Positions 15,788 to 24,274 of a DNA stretch of 64,000 bases are shown here, in pieces. The position numbers were made by a program, and so were the translations under genes. Every line of letters begins with the position of its first letter. The first letter of the stretch is position 1. Below the pieces are notes generated by a model. It searched no databases, had not been told where the DNA came from, and saw only the letters and a list, made by a program, of their open reading frames with translations. Source of the stretch: Brevibacillus sp051967035 (GTDB taxonomy: Bacteria > Bacillota > Bacilli > Brevibacillales > Brevibacillaceae); contig NZ_JBQCKK010000002.1 in assembly GCF_051967035.1 (NCBI RefSeq), positions 248,001 to 312,000 of the forward strand, in the 5' to 3' direction.

Positions 15788-16417
15788 ATGAGCCGTGTAT
15801 ATGTGTTTGACCACCCGCTGATTCAGCATAAAGTGACGTTTATTCGTGACAAAAATACAGGAACCAAAGAATTCCGCGAACTCGTGGACGAAGTAGCAAC
15901 GTTGATGGGGTACGAAATCACCCGCGACATGCCGCTTGAGGAAACGATCATTGACACCCCGGTAGCCACCTGTAAGTCTAATGTAATTGCCGGCAAAAAA
16001 GTAGGACTCGTACCGATCCTCCGTGCAGGACTCGGCATGGTCGATGGACTGCTCAAGCTGATCCCGGCGGCAAAAGTAGGCCACGTGGGGCTGTATCGTG
16101 ACCCGGAAACCTTGCAGCCGGTAGAGTACTACGTCAAGCTTCCTTCCGATGTAGCCGAACGTGAGCTGATTGTCATTGACCCGATGCTCGCGACGGGCGG
16201 TTCTGCCGTAGCGGCGATTACGGCGCTGAAAAAGCGCGGTGCGAGAAACCTCAAGCTCATGTGCCTGATCGCTGCGCCAGAAGGCATCAAAATGGTGCAG
16301 GACGAGCATCCGGACGTGGATATCTACGTAGCGGCGATTGACGAATATTTAAATGACCATGGATACATTGTGCCTGGGCTTGGTGATGCGGGCGACCGCT
16401 TGTACGGCACAAAATAG
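15788..16417 (+). CDS. upp: Uracil phosphoribosyltransferase
   Basis: 209 residues from ATG 15788 (ACGGAGGAA upstream). Salvages uracil to UMP with PRPP. The PRPP-binding loop is VIDPMLATGGSA, the PILRAGLGMVDG segment contacts the phosphate, and the C-terminal uracil site GYIVPGLGDAGDR is intact. Twenty nucleotides before the wecB start, so the two are probably one transcript. Confidence 0.97.
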   Translation: MSRVYVFDHPLIQHKVTFIRDKNTGTKEFRELVDEVATLMGYEITRDMPLEETIIDTPVATCKSNVIAGKKVGLVPILRAGLGMVDGLLKLIPAAKVGHVGLYRDPETLQPVEYYVKLPSDVAERELIVIDPMLATGGSAVAAITALKKRGARNLKLMCLIAAPEGIKMVQDEHPDVDIYVAAIDEYLNDHGYIVPGLGDAGDRLYGTK

Positions 16418-16436
16418 GCGGAGAGGGAAATTCAAG

Positions 16437-17585
16437 ATGAAAACAGTAAAAGTAATGACGGTATTCGGAACGCGTCCGGAAGCGATCAAGATGGCCCCCC
16501 TTGTGCATGAACTGAAAAAGCACAGCGGGCAAATCGAATCGGTCGTCTGCGTGACCGCCCAGCATCGCCAAATGCTCGACCAGGTGTTGGAGATTTTCGA
16601 GATTTCGCCGGACATTGACTTGAACATCATGAAGGACCGCCAGACGCTGGTGGATGTCACGACACGCGCCTTGCAAAGCCTCGATGCCGCGATCAAGGAA
16701 GTCAAGCCGGATATCGTGCTGGTGCATGGCGATACCACGACGACTTTTGTGGCGAGCCTGGCTGCTTTTTACAACCAGGTAGCGATTGGTCACGTGGAAG
16801 CGGGCCTGCGCACGTGGGACAAGTATTCGCCGTTCCCGGAAGAGATGAATCGTCAGCTGACAGGTGTGATGGCCGACCTGCACTTCGCCCCGACAAACGG
16901 GTCTGCTGACAACCTCAGACGGGAAGCGAAGCCCGAGGCGAGCATTTACGTCACCGGAAATACAGCGATTGATGCGTTGAAAACAACGGTGCGCGACGAT
17001 TACACGCACCCGGTTCTGGAGCGTGTAGGCGACCACAAGCTGGTGCTGATGACCGCCCACCGCCGCGAAAACCTGGGGGAACCGATGCGTCGCATTTTCC
17101 GTGCGGTCCGAAGACTGGTGGACGAGCATCCCGAGATTGCCGTCGTGTACCCGGTCCACCTCAACCCGGCCGTCCAGGAAGTAGCGCAGGAAATTTTGGG
17201 CGATCACGAGCGCGTGATGCTGATCGAACCGCTGGATGCGCTCGATTTCCACAACTTTGCCAGACGCGCTCATCTGATCCTGACCGATTCCGGCGGTGTT
17301 CAGGAAGAAGCGCCGTCTCTGGGCGTGCCTGTCCTGGTGCTTCGAGATACGACCGAGCGGCCGGAGGGAATCGAGGCTGGTACGCTCAAGTTGGCGGGGA
17401 CAGATGAAGAACAAGTATACGCCATGGCAAAAGAGCTGCTGACCGATCAGGCTGCCTACGATGCGATGGCGCACGCGGCCAATCCGTATGGAGACGGAGA
17501 GGCATCCCGCCGCATCGTGGAAGCGATCCTGTATCATTTTGGATTGCGTTCGGAACGTCCCGAGCCGTTCAAGCCGGGACAGTAA
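16437..17585 (+). CDS. wecB: UDP-N-acetylglucosamine 2-epimerase (non-hydrolysing)
   Basis: 382 residues from ATG 16437 (GGAGAGGGA upstream). Interconverts UDP-GlcNAc and UDP-ManNAc; called MnaA in Bacillus. Signatures: VFGTRPEAIKMAP at the N-terminus, VHGDTTTTF, GHVEAGLRT, the MTAHRRENLG allosteric/active-site stretch and LTDSGGVQEEAPSLG. Supplies ManNAc for wall polymers; tagA and tagO at 57-59 kb use the same precursors. Follows upp as in Bacillus. Confidence 0.96.
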   Translation: MKTVKVMTVFGTRPEAIKMAPLVHELKKHSGQIESVVCVTAQHRQMLDQVLEIFEISPDIDLNIMKDRQTLVDVTTRALQSLDAAIKEVKPDIVLVHGDTTTTFVASLAAFYNQVAIGHVEAGLRTWDKYSPFPEEMNRQLTGVMADLHFAPTNGSADNLRREAKPEASIYVTGNTAIDALKTTVRDDYTHPVLERVGDHKLVLMTAHRRENLGEPMRRIFRAVRRLVDEHPEIAVVYPVHLNPAVQEVAQEILGDHERVMLIEPLDALDFHNFARRAHLILTDSGGVQEEAPSLGVPVLVLRDTTERPEGIEAGTLKLAGTDEEQVYAMAKELLTDQAAYDAMAHAANPYGDGEASRRIVEAILYHFGLRSERPEPFKPGQ

Positions 17586-17636
17586 GCGCCTGAAGCAGAA
17601 CGCGCACGACCAACAAGCGCCATACAGCCAAGAGCG

Positions 17637-17676
17637 ACCCGTCCGGTATCGACTGCTATCATCCGGACGGGTTTTC
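17637..17676 (+). terminator. Intrinsic terminator after wecB
   Basis: ACCCGTCCGG (17637-17646) pairs perfectly with CCGGACGGGT (17663-17672), followed by TTTTC. Confidence 0.85.
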
Positions 17677-17711
17677 TTGCTGTTTGGGGCATACTGACAA
17701 TTTGGTTTGTT

Positions 17712-17740
17712 TTGCCAATGGAGAATCTGCCAAATTGGCG
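17712..17740. promoter_or_regulatory. Palindromic motif upstream of the first SLH gene
   Basis: TGCCAAATTGGCG (17728-17740) is near-palindromic, and a partial copy TTGCCAATGG lies at 17712-17721. The segment 17724-17739 matches, in reverse orientation, 15 of 16 bases of 59128-59143 upstream of the other SLH gene. Likely an operator; the regulator is unknown. Confidence 0.45.
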
Positions 17741-17831
17741 AAACGATCCAGTTTTCGGTGCGTCTAATGAATAGGTACGGACTTACATAGGGAACAGACA
17801 GAAGTTTGGAAGAGGGAGAGGAGTTACCAAC

Positions 17832-20800
17832 ATGAGAGCGCAAAGGATTGTGACGCTGCTCACGGCTACCACGCTGGCCTGGGGAGCTTTTGTTCCGTTT
17901 GTGCCGCTTGCGACCAATGTCGCGCACGCCCGGGCGGAAACCAGTGCATTGAATTTGGTGTGGCAAACCCCGATCGGAGAGGGAACCACTTTATCCAAAT
18001 ATACGAAATCGTTCGCGAATCAGGTCGTGACCGTCATGGTGACCAAGGTCGATCTGAACAACCCGTACGTAGAGGTCAAGCCTGTCTACGGGACAGCGGG
18101 CAAGCTGACGGAAAAGCAGACCGTTACCCAGATGGCTCGCGAGACAGGCGCGATCGCTGCGATTAACGCGGACTTTTTCAACATGTCCAAGCGGGGAGCG
18201 CCGTTTGGCATCGTGATGAAGGACGAGCAGCTGATATCCTCGATGGGATTGATCTCGTACTGGTACAGCCTGGGGGTGACCGGAGACAAGATAGCGATCA
18301 TCGACAAGTTCGGGTTCGGCGGAAAAGTCACCGCGCCGAACGGAGCCGTCTACTCGATTCAAGGCGTCAACAAAGAAGAGTACAATCCGAGCGAAGGCCG
18401 CAAAAGCCACCAGAACCAGTTGAACGTCTATACGCCTTCCTTCGGGAAAACAAGTCTGGGCGCAATTCCTGGCTACAAGGATGTCGTCGAGATTTTGTTC
18501 GTGGACAACGTCGCAAAGGAAGTGCGGGTCAATCAACCGGGAGTATACATACCTTACAACGGATACGTCCTGTGGGGACACGGCGCGGCAGCGGCCTTCC
18601 TCAAGCAAAACTTCCCGGTGGGGGCGAGAGCGGTGATCGAGTACCAAACCACCCCGCAAACTCTCAACCTGAAACAAGCTGTAGGCGGCAACGTGTTGCT
18701 CGTGGACCAGGGAAAAGCGTTGACGTCGTTTCAGGCCGACAAGTCGATCACTTCCCTCAATGCTCGCACGGCAGTAGGCGTGTCCCAGGATGGAAAAACC
18801 CTGTACATGGTCACGATCGACGCGAATAAAGGCGTGTATCTGGACGAGCTGGCTAAAATCATGGCGGAGCTCGGCTCTTATCGTGCCGTGAACTTTGACG
18901 GTGGCGGCTCTACAACGCTGGCTGCCCGCATGCTGGGCGAGACGCATGCCAACCTGGCTAACAAGCCGAGTGGCGGCGCCGAACGCCGCGTGCCAACCGG
19001 GCTTGCTGTATACAACACCGCTCCGCCGGGAGAATTGCGAGGATTCCAAATTGACGTGCCGGCAGAGGTGCTGATCGGGCAAACTGTTACGCTCACGGCC
19101 TCCAAAGGATACGACACGCATTACCAGCCGTACGCGATCAATCCGGCGAACGTCACGTGGGAAACCACGCAAGCCGATGCCGGTACAGTAGAGGGACAAC
19201 GCTTTACGCCAGCCCGCTCCGGCCAGATTACACTGACAGGCCGACTGGGCAACGTCGCGCAAAGCAAAGAAGTGCACGTGATTGCGGGCAGCGAGGTCCA
19301 ACAGATCGTCGTCTCCCCGAACCCGGTCACGATCGCACCGGGACAAGCTGTCACGCTGGATGTGAAAATCAAGACGAAAAAAGGAGCGACGCTTCAGGCG
19401 ACGCCGCTTAGCGTGAAAGCGAGCGTGGACTCTGCTGTCGCTACCGTCAACGACAAGCTGCAGCTGGTAGCAGGCAACGAGCCGGGAAATGGACACCTGA
19501 CGATTACGTATGACGGTGTATCGACTACCGTGCCGTTTTCTGTCGGCCAATTCGAGCAGCCATGGCTGACGTTTGACAACCAGGTCGGCATGTACCACGC
19601 TGCCAACCCGGGCAGCATCAGCTCGGCAGGCTCGTTTGCGCTCGTTCAGGACCAGGTATTCCGCACGAAAAAAGCGGCGAAGCTCGTCTACAACTTCTCC
19701 GGAGCGCCAGCGAACCAACTGCGCATCGCTTACGGCGTGCTCGGCTCCCAGCCGGTCGCCATCCCAGGCAAGCCGCTCGGCATCGGCTTGTGGGTAAACG
19801 GAGATAACAGCAGACATTGGCTGCGCGCAGAAGTGCTGGATGCCAACGGCAAGACCGTCTACGTCGATTTGGCCAAAGAAATCGACTGGACAGGCTGGAA
19901 GCAGGTAAAAGGCTACTTCCCGAGCAATGCCGCCTATCCGTTGAAGCTGAAGAGCATCTACGTAGTGGACCAGCCGAACGACGGCATTACGCATGACAAA
20001 GGAACGCTGTACTTCGACGAACTGTCGCTCCTTTTGCCGAACCAGACAGGCCAGCCGAGCAATGCGACTGTGGTGCCTGAACTGCCGGGCAGCCTGTCTC
20101 TGGGCGCGGAGCTTGACCTCGGCTACTCGTTTGAGAAAACCGCTTCGTTTTTGGACAGCGCTGTGGTGGAAATCGACTCGATCGTCAATCAGCAGTTGCC
20201 CGGGTATGTCCCTGCGGACTACTCGTTCACGATCAAGCCGGGAGAACGCAAGGCGGGCACAGAAGACGCGATCTTCACGTCGCCGGTCAAGCTGACGCTT
20301 GTACCGAAGAAGTGGATTGCCGGAAAAGGAGTCGGACTTCTGTACGTCAACGAAACCAACCAGACGCTCGATCCGCTCTTGGGCACCAAAAACGCGCAAG
20401 GGCAGTGGGTGTATGAGGTGAACAGCTACGGCAAATACGTTCCGTACTATATGGACGATGCAGGAGCGGCAAGTCCGTCGTTTACCGACATCGCCAACCA
20501 CCCGGCCAAGAAGGAAATCATGTTTATGGCGGAGAACGGATACGTCAAAGGATTGACGGACACGACGTTCGGACCGGAAACTTCGCTTACCAGAGCGCAA
20601 TTCGTCACCTTGCTGGCGCGTACGTTCCACTGGGAGCTGCCCGACTCGCCGAAGCTCAGCTTCAAGGACAAGGTGCCTGCCTATGCGCAGGGAGCGGTCC
20701 AGGTGGCCGTTGCCAAAGGCTTGGTAAAAGGCTACGAGGATAAAACGTTCCGCCCCGACAAACCGGTGACCCGAGCAGAAGCGGCTGTCATTCTGGATCG

Positions 20801-20996
20801 GCTGGTAAACAAAAAAGGAGCGGCCAAAACCGTTTCCGACAAAGGAACATGGCCGTCCTGGGCTGCTTCGTCCATCGCCAACATGGTCGGACTCGGCCTG
20901 ATCGATCCGGTCGGCGGAAAATACCAGCCAAACAAACCGACGACCCGCGCTGTGTGCGTCGTAGCGCTCTATCGCATTTTGCAGCAAACCAAATAA
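17832..20996 (+). CDS. Secreted phosphodiester glycosidase (NAGPA-like) with three SLH domains
   Basis: 1054 residues from ATG 17832 (GGGAGAGGAG upstream). Signal peptide about 1-35 (cleavage near AHARA). Residues about 60-395 form a NAGPA domain: NADFF (112-116), GGNVLLVDQG (285-294) and NFDGGGS (354-360) are its conserved blocks; the family removes phosphodiester-linked sugars. Residues about 400-575 look Ig-like/Big domain, followed by a jelly-roll-type region. Three SLH repeats occupy about 880-1052 (ITRA/TRAEA-like motifs, last one TTRAV). SLH domains tether it to pyruvylated wall polymer. It may trim wall teichoic or secondary polymers on the surface; the substrate is inferred only. Confidence 0.9.
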   Translation: MRAQRIVTLLTATTLAWGAFVPFVPLATNVAHARAETSALNLVWQTPIGEGTTLSKYTKSFANQVVTVMVTKVDLNNPYVEVKPVYGTAGKLTEKQTVTQMARETGAIAAINADFFNMSKRGAPFGIVMKDEQLISSMGLISYWYSLGVTGDKIAIIDKFGFGGKVTAPNGAVYSIQGVNKEEYNPSEGRKSHQNQLNVYTPSFGKTSLGAIPGYKDVVEILFVDNVAKEVRVNQPGVYIPYNGYVLWGHGAAAAFLKQNFPVGARAVIEYQTTPQTLNLKQAVGGNVLLVDQGKALTSFQADKSITSLNARTAVGVSQDGKTLYMVTIDANKGVYLDELAKIMAELGSYRAVNFDGGGSTTLAARMLGETHANLANKPSGGAERRVPTGLAVYNTAPPGELRGFQIDVPAEVLIGQTVTLTASKGYDTHYQPYAINPANVTWETTQADAGTVEGQRFTPARSGQITLTGRLGNVAQSKEVHVIAGSEVQQIVVSPNPVTIAPGQAVTLDVKIKTKKGATLQATPLSVKASVDSAVATVNDKLQLVAGNEPGNGHLTITYDGVSTTVPFSVGQFEQPWLTFDNQVGMYHAANPGSISSAGSFALVQDQVFRTKKAAKLVYNFSGAPANQLRIAYGVLGSQPVAIPGKPLGIGLWVNGDNSRHWLRAEVLDANGKTVYVDLAKEIDWTGWKQVKGYFPSNAAYPLKLKSIYVVDQPNDGITHDKGTLYFDELSLLLPNQTGQPSNATVVPELPGSLSLGAELDLGYSFEKTASFLDSAVVEIDSIVNQQLPGYVPADYSFTIKPGERKAGTEDAIFTSPVKLTLVPKKWIAGKGVGLLYVNETNQTLDPLLGTKNAQGQWVYEVNSYGKYVPYYMDDAGAASPSFTDIANHPAKKEIMFMAENGYVKGLTDTTFGPETSLTRAQFVTLLARTFHWELPDSPKLSFKDKVPAYAQGAVQVAVAKGLVKGYEDKTFRPDKPVTRAEAAVILDRLVNKKGAAKTVSDKGTWPSWAASSIANMVGLGLIDPVGGKYQPNKPTTRAVCVVALYRILQQTK

Positions 20997-21007
20997 AAGC
21001 AGCAAGT

Positions 21008-21049
21008 AAAGACCAGGCTTCTCTCATCAAGGGGAGCGTGGTCTTTTTT
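21008..21049 (+). terminator. Intrinsic terminator of the SLH glycosidase gene
   Basis: AAAGACCA (21008-21015) pairs with TGGTCTTT (21039-21046), with further inner pairing, followed by a T run. Confidence 0.82.
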
Positions 21050-21076
21050 CATTTTCCGCCCATCCAAAAAAAGTCA

Positions 21077-21105
21077 TTGCCAAAAATGGTCAACCATTTT
21101 AATAT
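21077..21105 (+). promoter_or_regulatory. Sigma-A promoter of the biotin operon
   Basis: TTGCCA (21077-21082), 17-nt spacer, TAATAT (21100-21105), so transcription should start near 21112, inside the palindrome. Confidence 0.75.
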
Positions 21106-21106
21106 T

Positions 21107-21132
21107 TTGGTTAACAAATATATGTTAACCAA
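21107..21132. promoter_or_regulatory. Palindromic biotin operator (BirA-box-like)
   Basis: TTGGTTAAC, 8 nt, GTTAACCAA form a perfect palindrome with 9-bp arms over the predicted start point and next to the ribosome site. The half-site GGTTAACAA equals the right half of the known BirA box (TTGTWAACC-N-GGTTWACAA). A degenerate left half TGGTCAACC lies 13 nt before it at 21087-21095, which would make a box spanning the -10. Which pairing the repressor uses cannot be decided here. Confidence 0.65.
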
Positions 21133-21145
21133 AGGGGTGTCTTGG

Positions 21146-22531
21146 TTGTTACATACTTCTTCCTATCCCTATGACTATGACGAACTGGCGCAGAAGAACA
21201 AGCAATTTTTGTGGCATCCTTTTACGCAAATGAAAGACTACAACGCGCAGGATCCTTTGATTATTGCCAGAGGCGAGGGGGTCAAGCTGTTCGACGTCCA
21301 TGGCAAGGCGTATTACGACGGCTTTTCTTCTGTTTGGCTGAACGTTCACGGCCACAATGTCCCCGAGTTGAATCAGGCCATCATGGAGCAGCTGTCGCAA
21401 ATCGCGCATTCGACTTTGCTGGGCATGGCCAACGTGCCGTCCATCTTGCTGGCGGAGCAACTGGTGCGAATCGCGCCGCCTGGACTCAGCAAAGTGTTTT
21501 ACTCGGACAACGGCGCGACGGCGGTGGAAATCTCCCTGAAAATGGCGTTCCAGTATTGGCAAAACCGCGGACAGACGGGCAAGCATTCGTTTATTACGAT
21601 GAACAACGCCTACCACGGCGACACGATCGGAGCGACCAGCGTAGGCGCCATCCCGCTGTACCATCAGGTCTACAAGCCGCTGCTCTTTTCTCCGTACGTC
21701 ATCCCTTACCCGTACCCCTATCGGGATGGAGGAGAGCAGGCGGCCATGGAAGCGACCTTGAGCCAGCTGGAAAGCCTGCTGCAGCAAAAAGCAGGCGAGA
21801 TTGCCGCCATGATTGTCGAGCCTGTGGTCCAGGGAGCCAGCGGGATGATCGTCATGCCTGACGGCTGTTTGAAGCGGATTGCGGAGTTGTTGCGCGCGCA
21901 TGACGTGCTGCTGATCGCGGATGAGGTCGCGACAGGCTTTGGACGGACCGGGAAAATGTTCGCCTGTGAGCATGACGGCGTAGTGCCAGACATTATGGCG
22001 GTTGCCAAAGGGCTGACCGGAGGCTACTTGCCTGTAGCAGCTACGCTCGTTACGGAAGAAATCTACGACGCTTTTTACGCCGACTACGAGGAGCAGAAGA
22101 CCTTTTTCCACGGCCACTCCTTCACGGGAAATCCGCTTGGCTGCGCCGTAGCGCTGGCCAACCTGCGACTCATGGAGGAGCGGCGTCTGGTCGAGCAGGT
22201 AGCGGAAAAAGCGGTCGGGCTGGCAAAGCTTTTGCAGCCGCTCAAGGCAGAGCCGCATGTCGGCGATATCCGGCAAAAAGGCTTGATGGCGGGGATTGAG
22301 CTGGTCCGAGACAAAAAGACGAAGGAGCCGTACCACTGGAACGAGCGCATCGGCGTCCGCGTCTGCCAGCGGGCGAGAGAAAAGGGTCTGCTGACCCGAC
22401 CGCTGGGCAATGTGATCGTCTTCATCCCGCCGCTGGCCTCCCGAATGGACGAAATGGCGGAAATGGTGCAAATGTTGGCGGAATCCATTCACGAGGTCAC
22501 GCTGGAACAAAAGGGGCAGACGGTGCGATGA
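21146..22531 (+). CDS. bioA: Adenosylmethionine-8-amino-7-oxononanoate aminotransferase
   Basis: 461 residues from TTG 21146, chosen because AAAGGGGTG (21131-21139) lies 6-7 nt upstream; earlier in-frame starts fall inside the promoter or previous gene. PLP enzyme making 7,8-diaminopelargonic acid with SAM as amino donor. Motifs: WHPFTQMKDY at the N-terminus, SDNGATAVEISLKM, DEVATGFGRTGKMFACEH and the PLP lysine K288 in AVAKGLTGGYLP. Overlaps bioD by ATGA. Confidence 0.96.
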   Translation: MLHTSSYPYDYDELAQKNKQFLWHPFTQMKDYNAQDPLIIARGEGVKLFDVHGKAYYDGFSSVWLNVHGHNVPELNQAIMEQLSQIAHSTLLGMANVPSILLAEQLVRIAPPGLSKVFYSDNGATAVEISLKMAFQYWQNRGQTGKHSFITMNNAYHGDTIGATSVGAIPLYHQVYKPLLFSPYVIPYPYPYRDGGEQAAMEATLSQLESLLQQKAGEIAAMIVEPVVQGASGMIVMPDGCLKRIAELLRAHDVLLIADEVATGFGRTGKMFACEHDGVVPDIMAVAKGLTGGYLPVAATLVTEEIYDAFYADYEEQKTFFHGHSFTGNPLGCAVALANLRLMEERRLVEQVAEKAVGLAKLLQPLKAEPHVGDIRQKGLMAGIELVRDKKTKEPYHWNERIGVRVCQRAREKGLLTRPLGNVIVFIPPLASRMDEMAEMVQMLAESIHEVTLEQKGQTVR

Positions 22532-23265
22532 GCAAGGAGTTTGCAGGATTGTTCGTTGCCGGGACGGATACGGAGGTGGGCAAAACCGTTGTTACGGCTG
22601 GAATCGCGGCCGCGCTGCGCGAGAGAGGCTCTGATGTCGGCGTGTGGAAGCCCGTCCAGTCCGGGGCGTTGGCGCATGAAGAGACAAGCGATGCCTTTCG
22701 CTTGCGGGCAGGGAGTGGTGTAGGGGACTTGTGCGAGGAAATTGCGCCACTGGCGTTTTCCGCGCCGCTGACTCCCTGGCTGGCCGCAAAGGCGGAGGGC
22801 AGGACGCTCACGCTGGATGAAGTCGTGGCGGGTGGGCCTTCCTTGATGGCGAAGCACGACTGGCTGCTGGTGGAGGGAGCAGGCGGGCTGGCCGTGCCGC
22901 TGACGGAAACGGAGATGATGGTGGATGTAGCTGTCCGGCTCCAACTGCCGCTTTTGCTGGTCGCCCGCGCAGGGCTTGGCACGATCAACCATACGCTCTT
23001 GTCGGTCTGGTATGCCCGCTCTCGGGGGCTTGAGGTGGCTGGTGTGATTTTGAATGCCGCAACGATGGCGACCGACCGGAGTGTCGCGACGAATGCGGCG
23101 ATGATCGAGCGTTACGGGAATGTTTCTGTATGGGGCACGCTGCCGTATACGGATGCCGAGCTGACAAAAGAGCGGCTGGCTGCATGGGCGAGGGAGCATG
23201 TCGATCTGACGGCTATCGAGCGTGTGCTGAAAAAGCAATCCATAAAAGGGGAGATACGAGGATGA
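22528..23265 (+). CDS. bioD: Dethiobiotin synthetase
   Basis: 245 residues; ATG 22528 overlaps the bioA stop (ATGA). ATP-dependent closure of the ureido ring of dethiobiotin. P-loop GTDTEVGKT (12-20), KPVQSG, and the VEGAGGLAVPL signature that binds Mg-ATP and substrate are all present. Its own stop overlaps the bioB start in the same way, so the pathway is translated as a coupled unit. Confidence 0.96.
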   Translation: MSKEFAGLFVAGTDTEVGKTVVTAGIAAALRERGSDVGVWKPVQSGALAHEETSDAFRLRAGSGVGDLCEEIAPLAFSAPLTPWLAAKAEGRTLTLDEVVAGGPSLMAKHDWLLVEGAGGLAVPLTETEMMVDVAVRLQLPLLLVARAGLGTINHTLLSVWYARSRGLEVAGVILNAATMATDRSVATNAAMIERYGNVSVWGTLPYTDAELTKERLAAWAREHVDLTAIERVLKKQSIKGEIRG

Positions 23266-24257
23266 ACAAGACCGTTGCCATGAACTGGAATGTGTACGCA
23301 GAGAAGGCTGTGCAAAAGGAAGTGCTGACGCAGGAGGAGGCGCTGCGCGTGCTGCAAGCGCCGGACGATGAACTGTTGCCGCTCTTGCAAGCCGCTTTTC
23401 AGGTCCGAAAGCACTTTTTCGGGAAAAAGGTCAAGCTGAACATGATCCTGAACGCGAAAAGCGGTCTGTGCCCGGAAGATTGCGGATACTGCTCGCAGTC
23501 GATCGTCTCCACCGCTCCTGTAGCCAAGTACACCATGCTCGACAAAGACACGTTGCTGGCGGGAGCGCGGGAAGCGCTGAACCGCAAGGCAGGGACGTAC
23601 TGTATCGTCGCTTCCGGCCGCGGACCGACCGAAAAGGAGCTGGGGCAGGTGATCGAAGCGGTGAAGGAAATTCGCGAGACCATGCCGCTGAAAATATGCG
23701 CTTGTCTCGGCATCCTGAGCGACGAGCAGGCACAGCGGCTGAAGGAAGCGGGCGTGCATCGCTACAACCACAACCTGAACACAAGCCGCAATCATTACTC
23801 GTCGATTACGACCACGCATACATACGATCAGCGGGTGGAAACCGTCGATACCGTGAAAAAAGCCGGGATGTCGCCATGCTCTGGCGTCATCGTCGGCATG
23901 GGGGAAAGCGATGAGGAGATCGTGGAGATGGCGTATGCCTTGCGCAGTCTGGATGCCGATTCCATCCCGGTCAACTTTTTGAATGCGATTCCGGGTACCC
24001 CGCTGCAAAACCAGGGCCGCACGCCGGCGCAAAAGGCGCTGAAGGTGCTGGCGCTGTTCCGCTTCGTCTGCCCTGACAAAGAGATTCGCGTGGCAGGCGG
24101 ACGCGAGGTGAATCTGCGCAGCTTGCAGCCGCTGTCGCTCTACGCGGCCAATTCGCTGTTTGTCGGCGACTATTTGACGACGCCGGGACAGGAGATTTCC
24201 ACCGATCACAAAATGATCGAAGACCTCGGCTTCGAAATCGAGCTATGTGCGCTGTAG
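23262..24257 (+). CDS. bioB: Biotin synthase
   Basis: 331 residues from ATG 23262, overlapping bioD by 4 nt and preceded by GGGGAG. Radical SAM enzyme inserting sulfur into dethiobiotin. The [4Fe-4S] motif is C70-C74-C77 (CPEDCGYC) and the YNHNLNTS and NFLNAIPGTPL segments contain the substrate and [2Fe-2S] contacts; the arginine of the second cluster is in RVAGGREVNL. No gap or frameshift. Confidence 0.97.
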   Translation: MNKTVAMNWNVYAEKAVQKEVLTQEEALRVLQAPDDELLPLLQAAFQVRKHFFGKKVKLNMILNAKSGLCPEDCGYCSQSIVSTAPVAKYTMLDKDTLLAGAREALNRKAGTYCIVASGRGPTEKELGQVIEAVKEIRETMPLKICACLGILSDEQAQRLKEAGVHRYNHNLNTSRNHYSSITTTHTYDQRVETVDTVKKAGMSPCSGVIVGMGESDEEIVEMAYALRSLDADSIPVNFLNAIPGTPLQNQGRTPAQKALKVLALFRFVCPDKEIRVAGGREVNLRSLQPLSLYAANSLFVGDYLTTPGQEISTDHKMIEDLGFEIELCAL

Positions 24258-24274
24258 GCAAAGAGGTGCGGCAC

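Noticed and set aside
16287..17966. 559-codon minus-strand frame across wecB
   Set aside because: Crosses the wecB terminator and the next gene start; composition unlike protein.
17991..21005. 1004-codon open frame on the minus strand opposite the SLH glycosidase gene
   Set aside because: The peptide is Arg/His-rich without domains, and the opposite strand has a complete, domain-rich protein. Such frames arise from strong codon-position bias.
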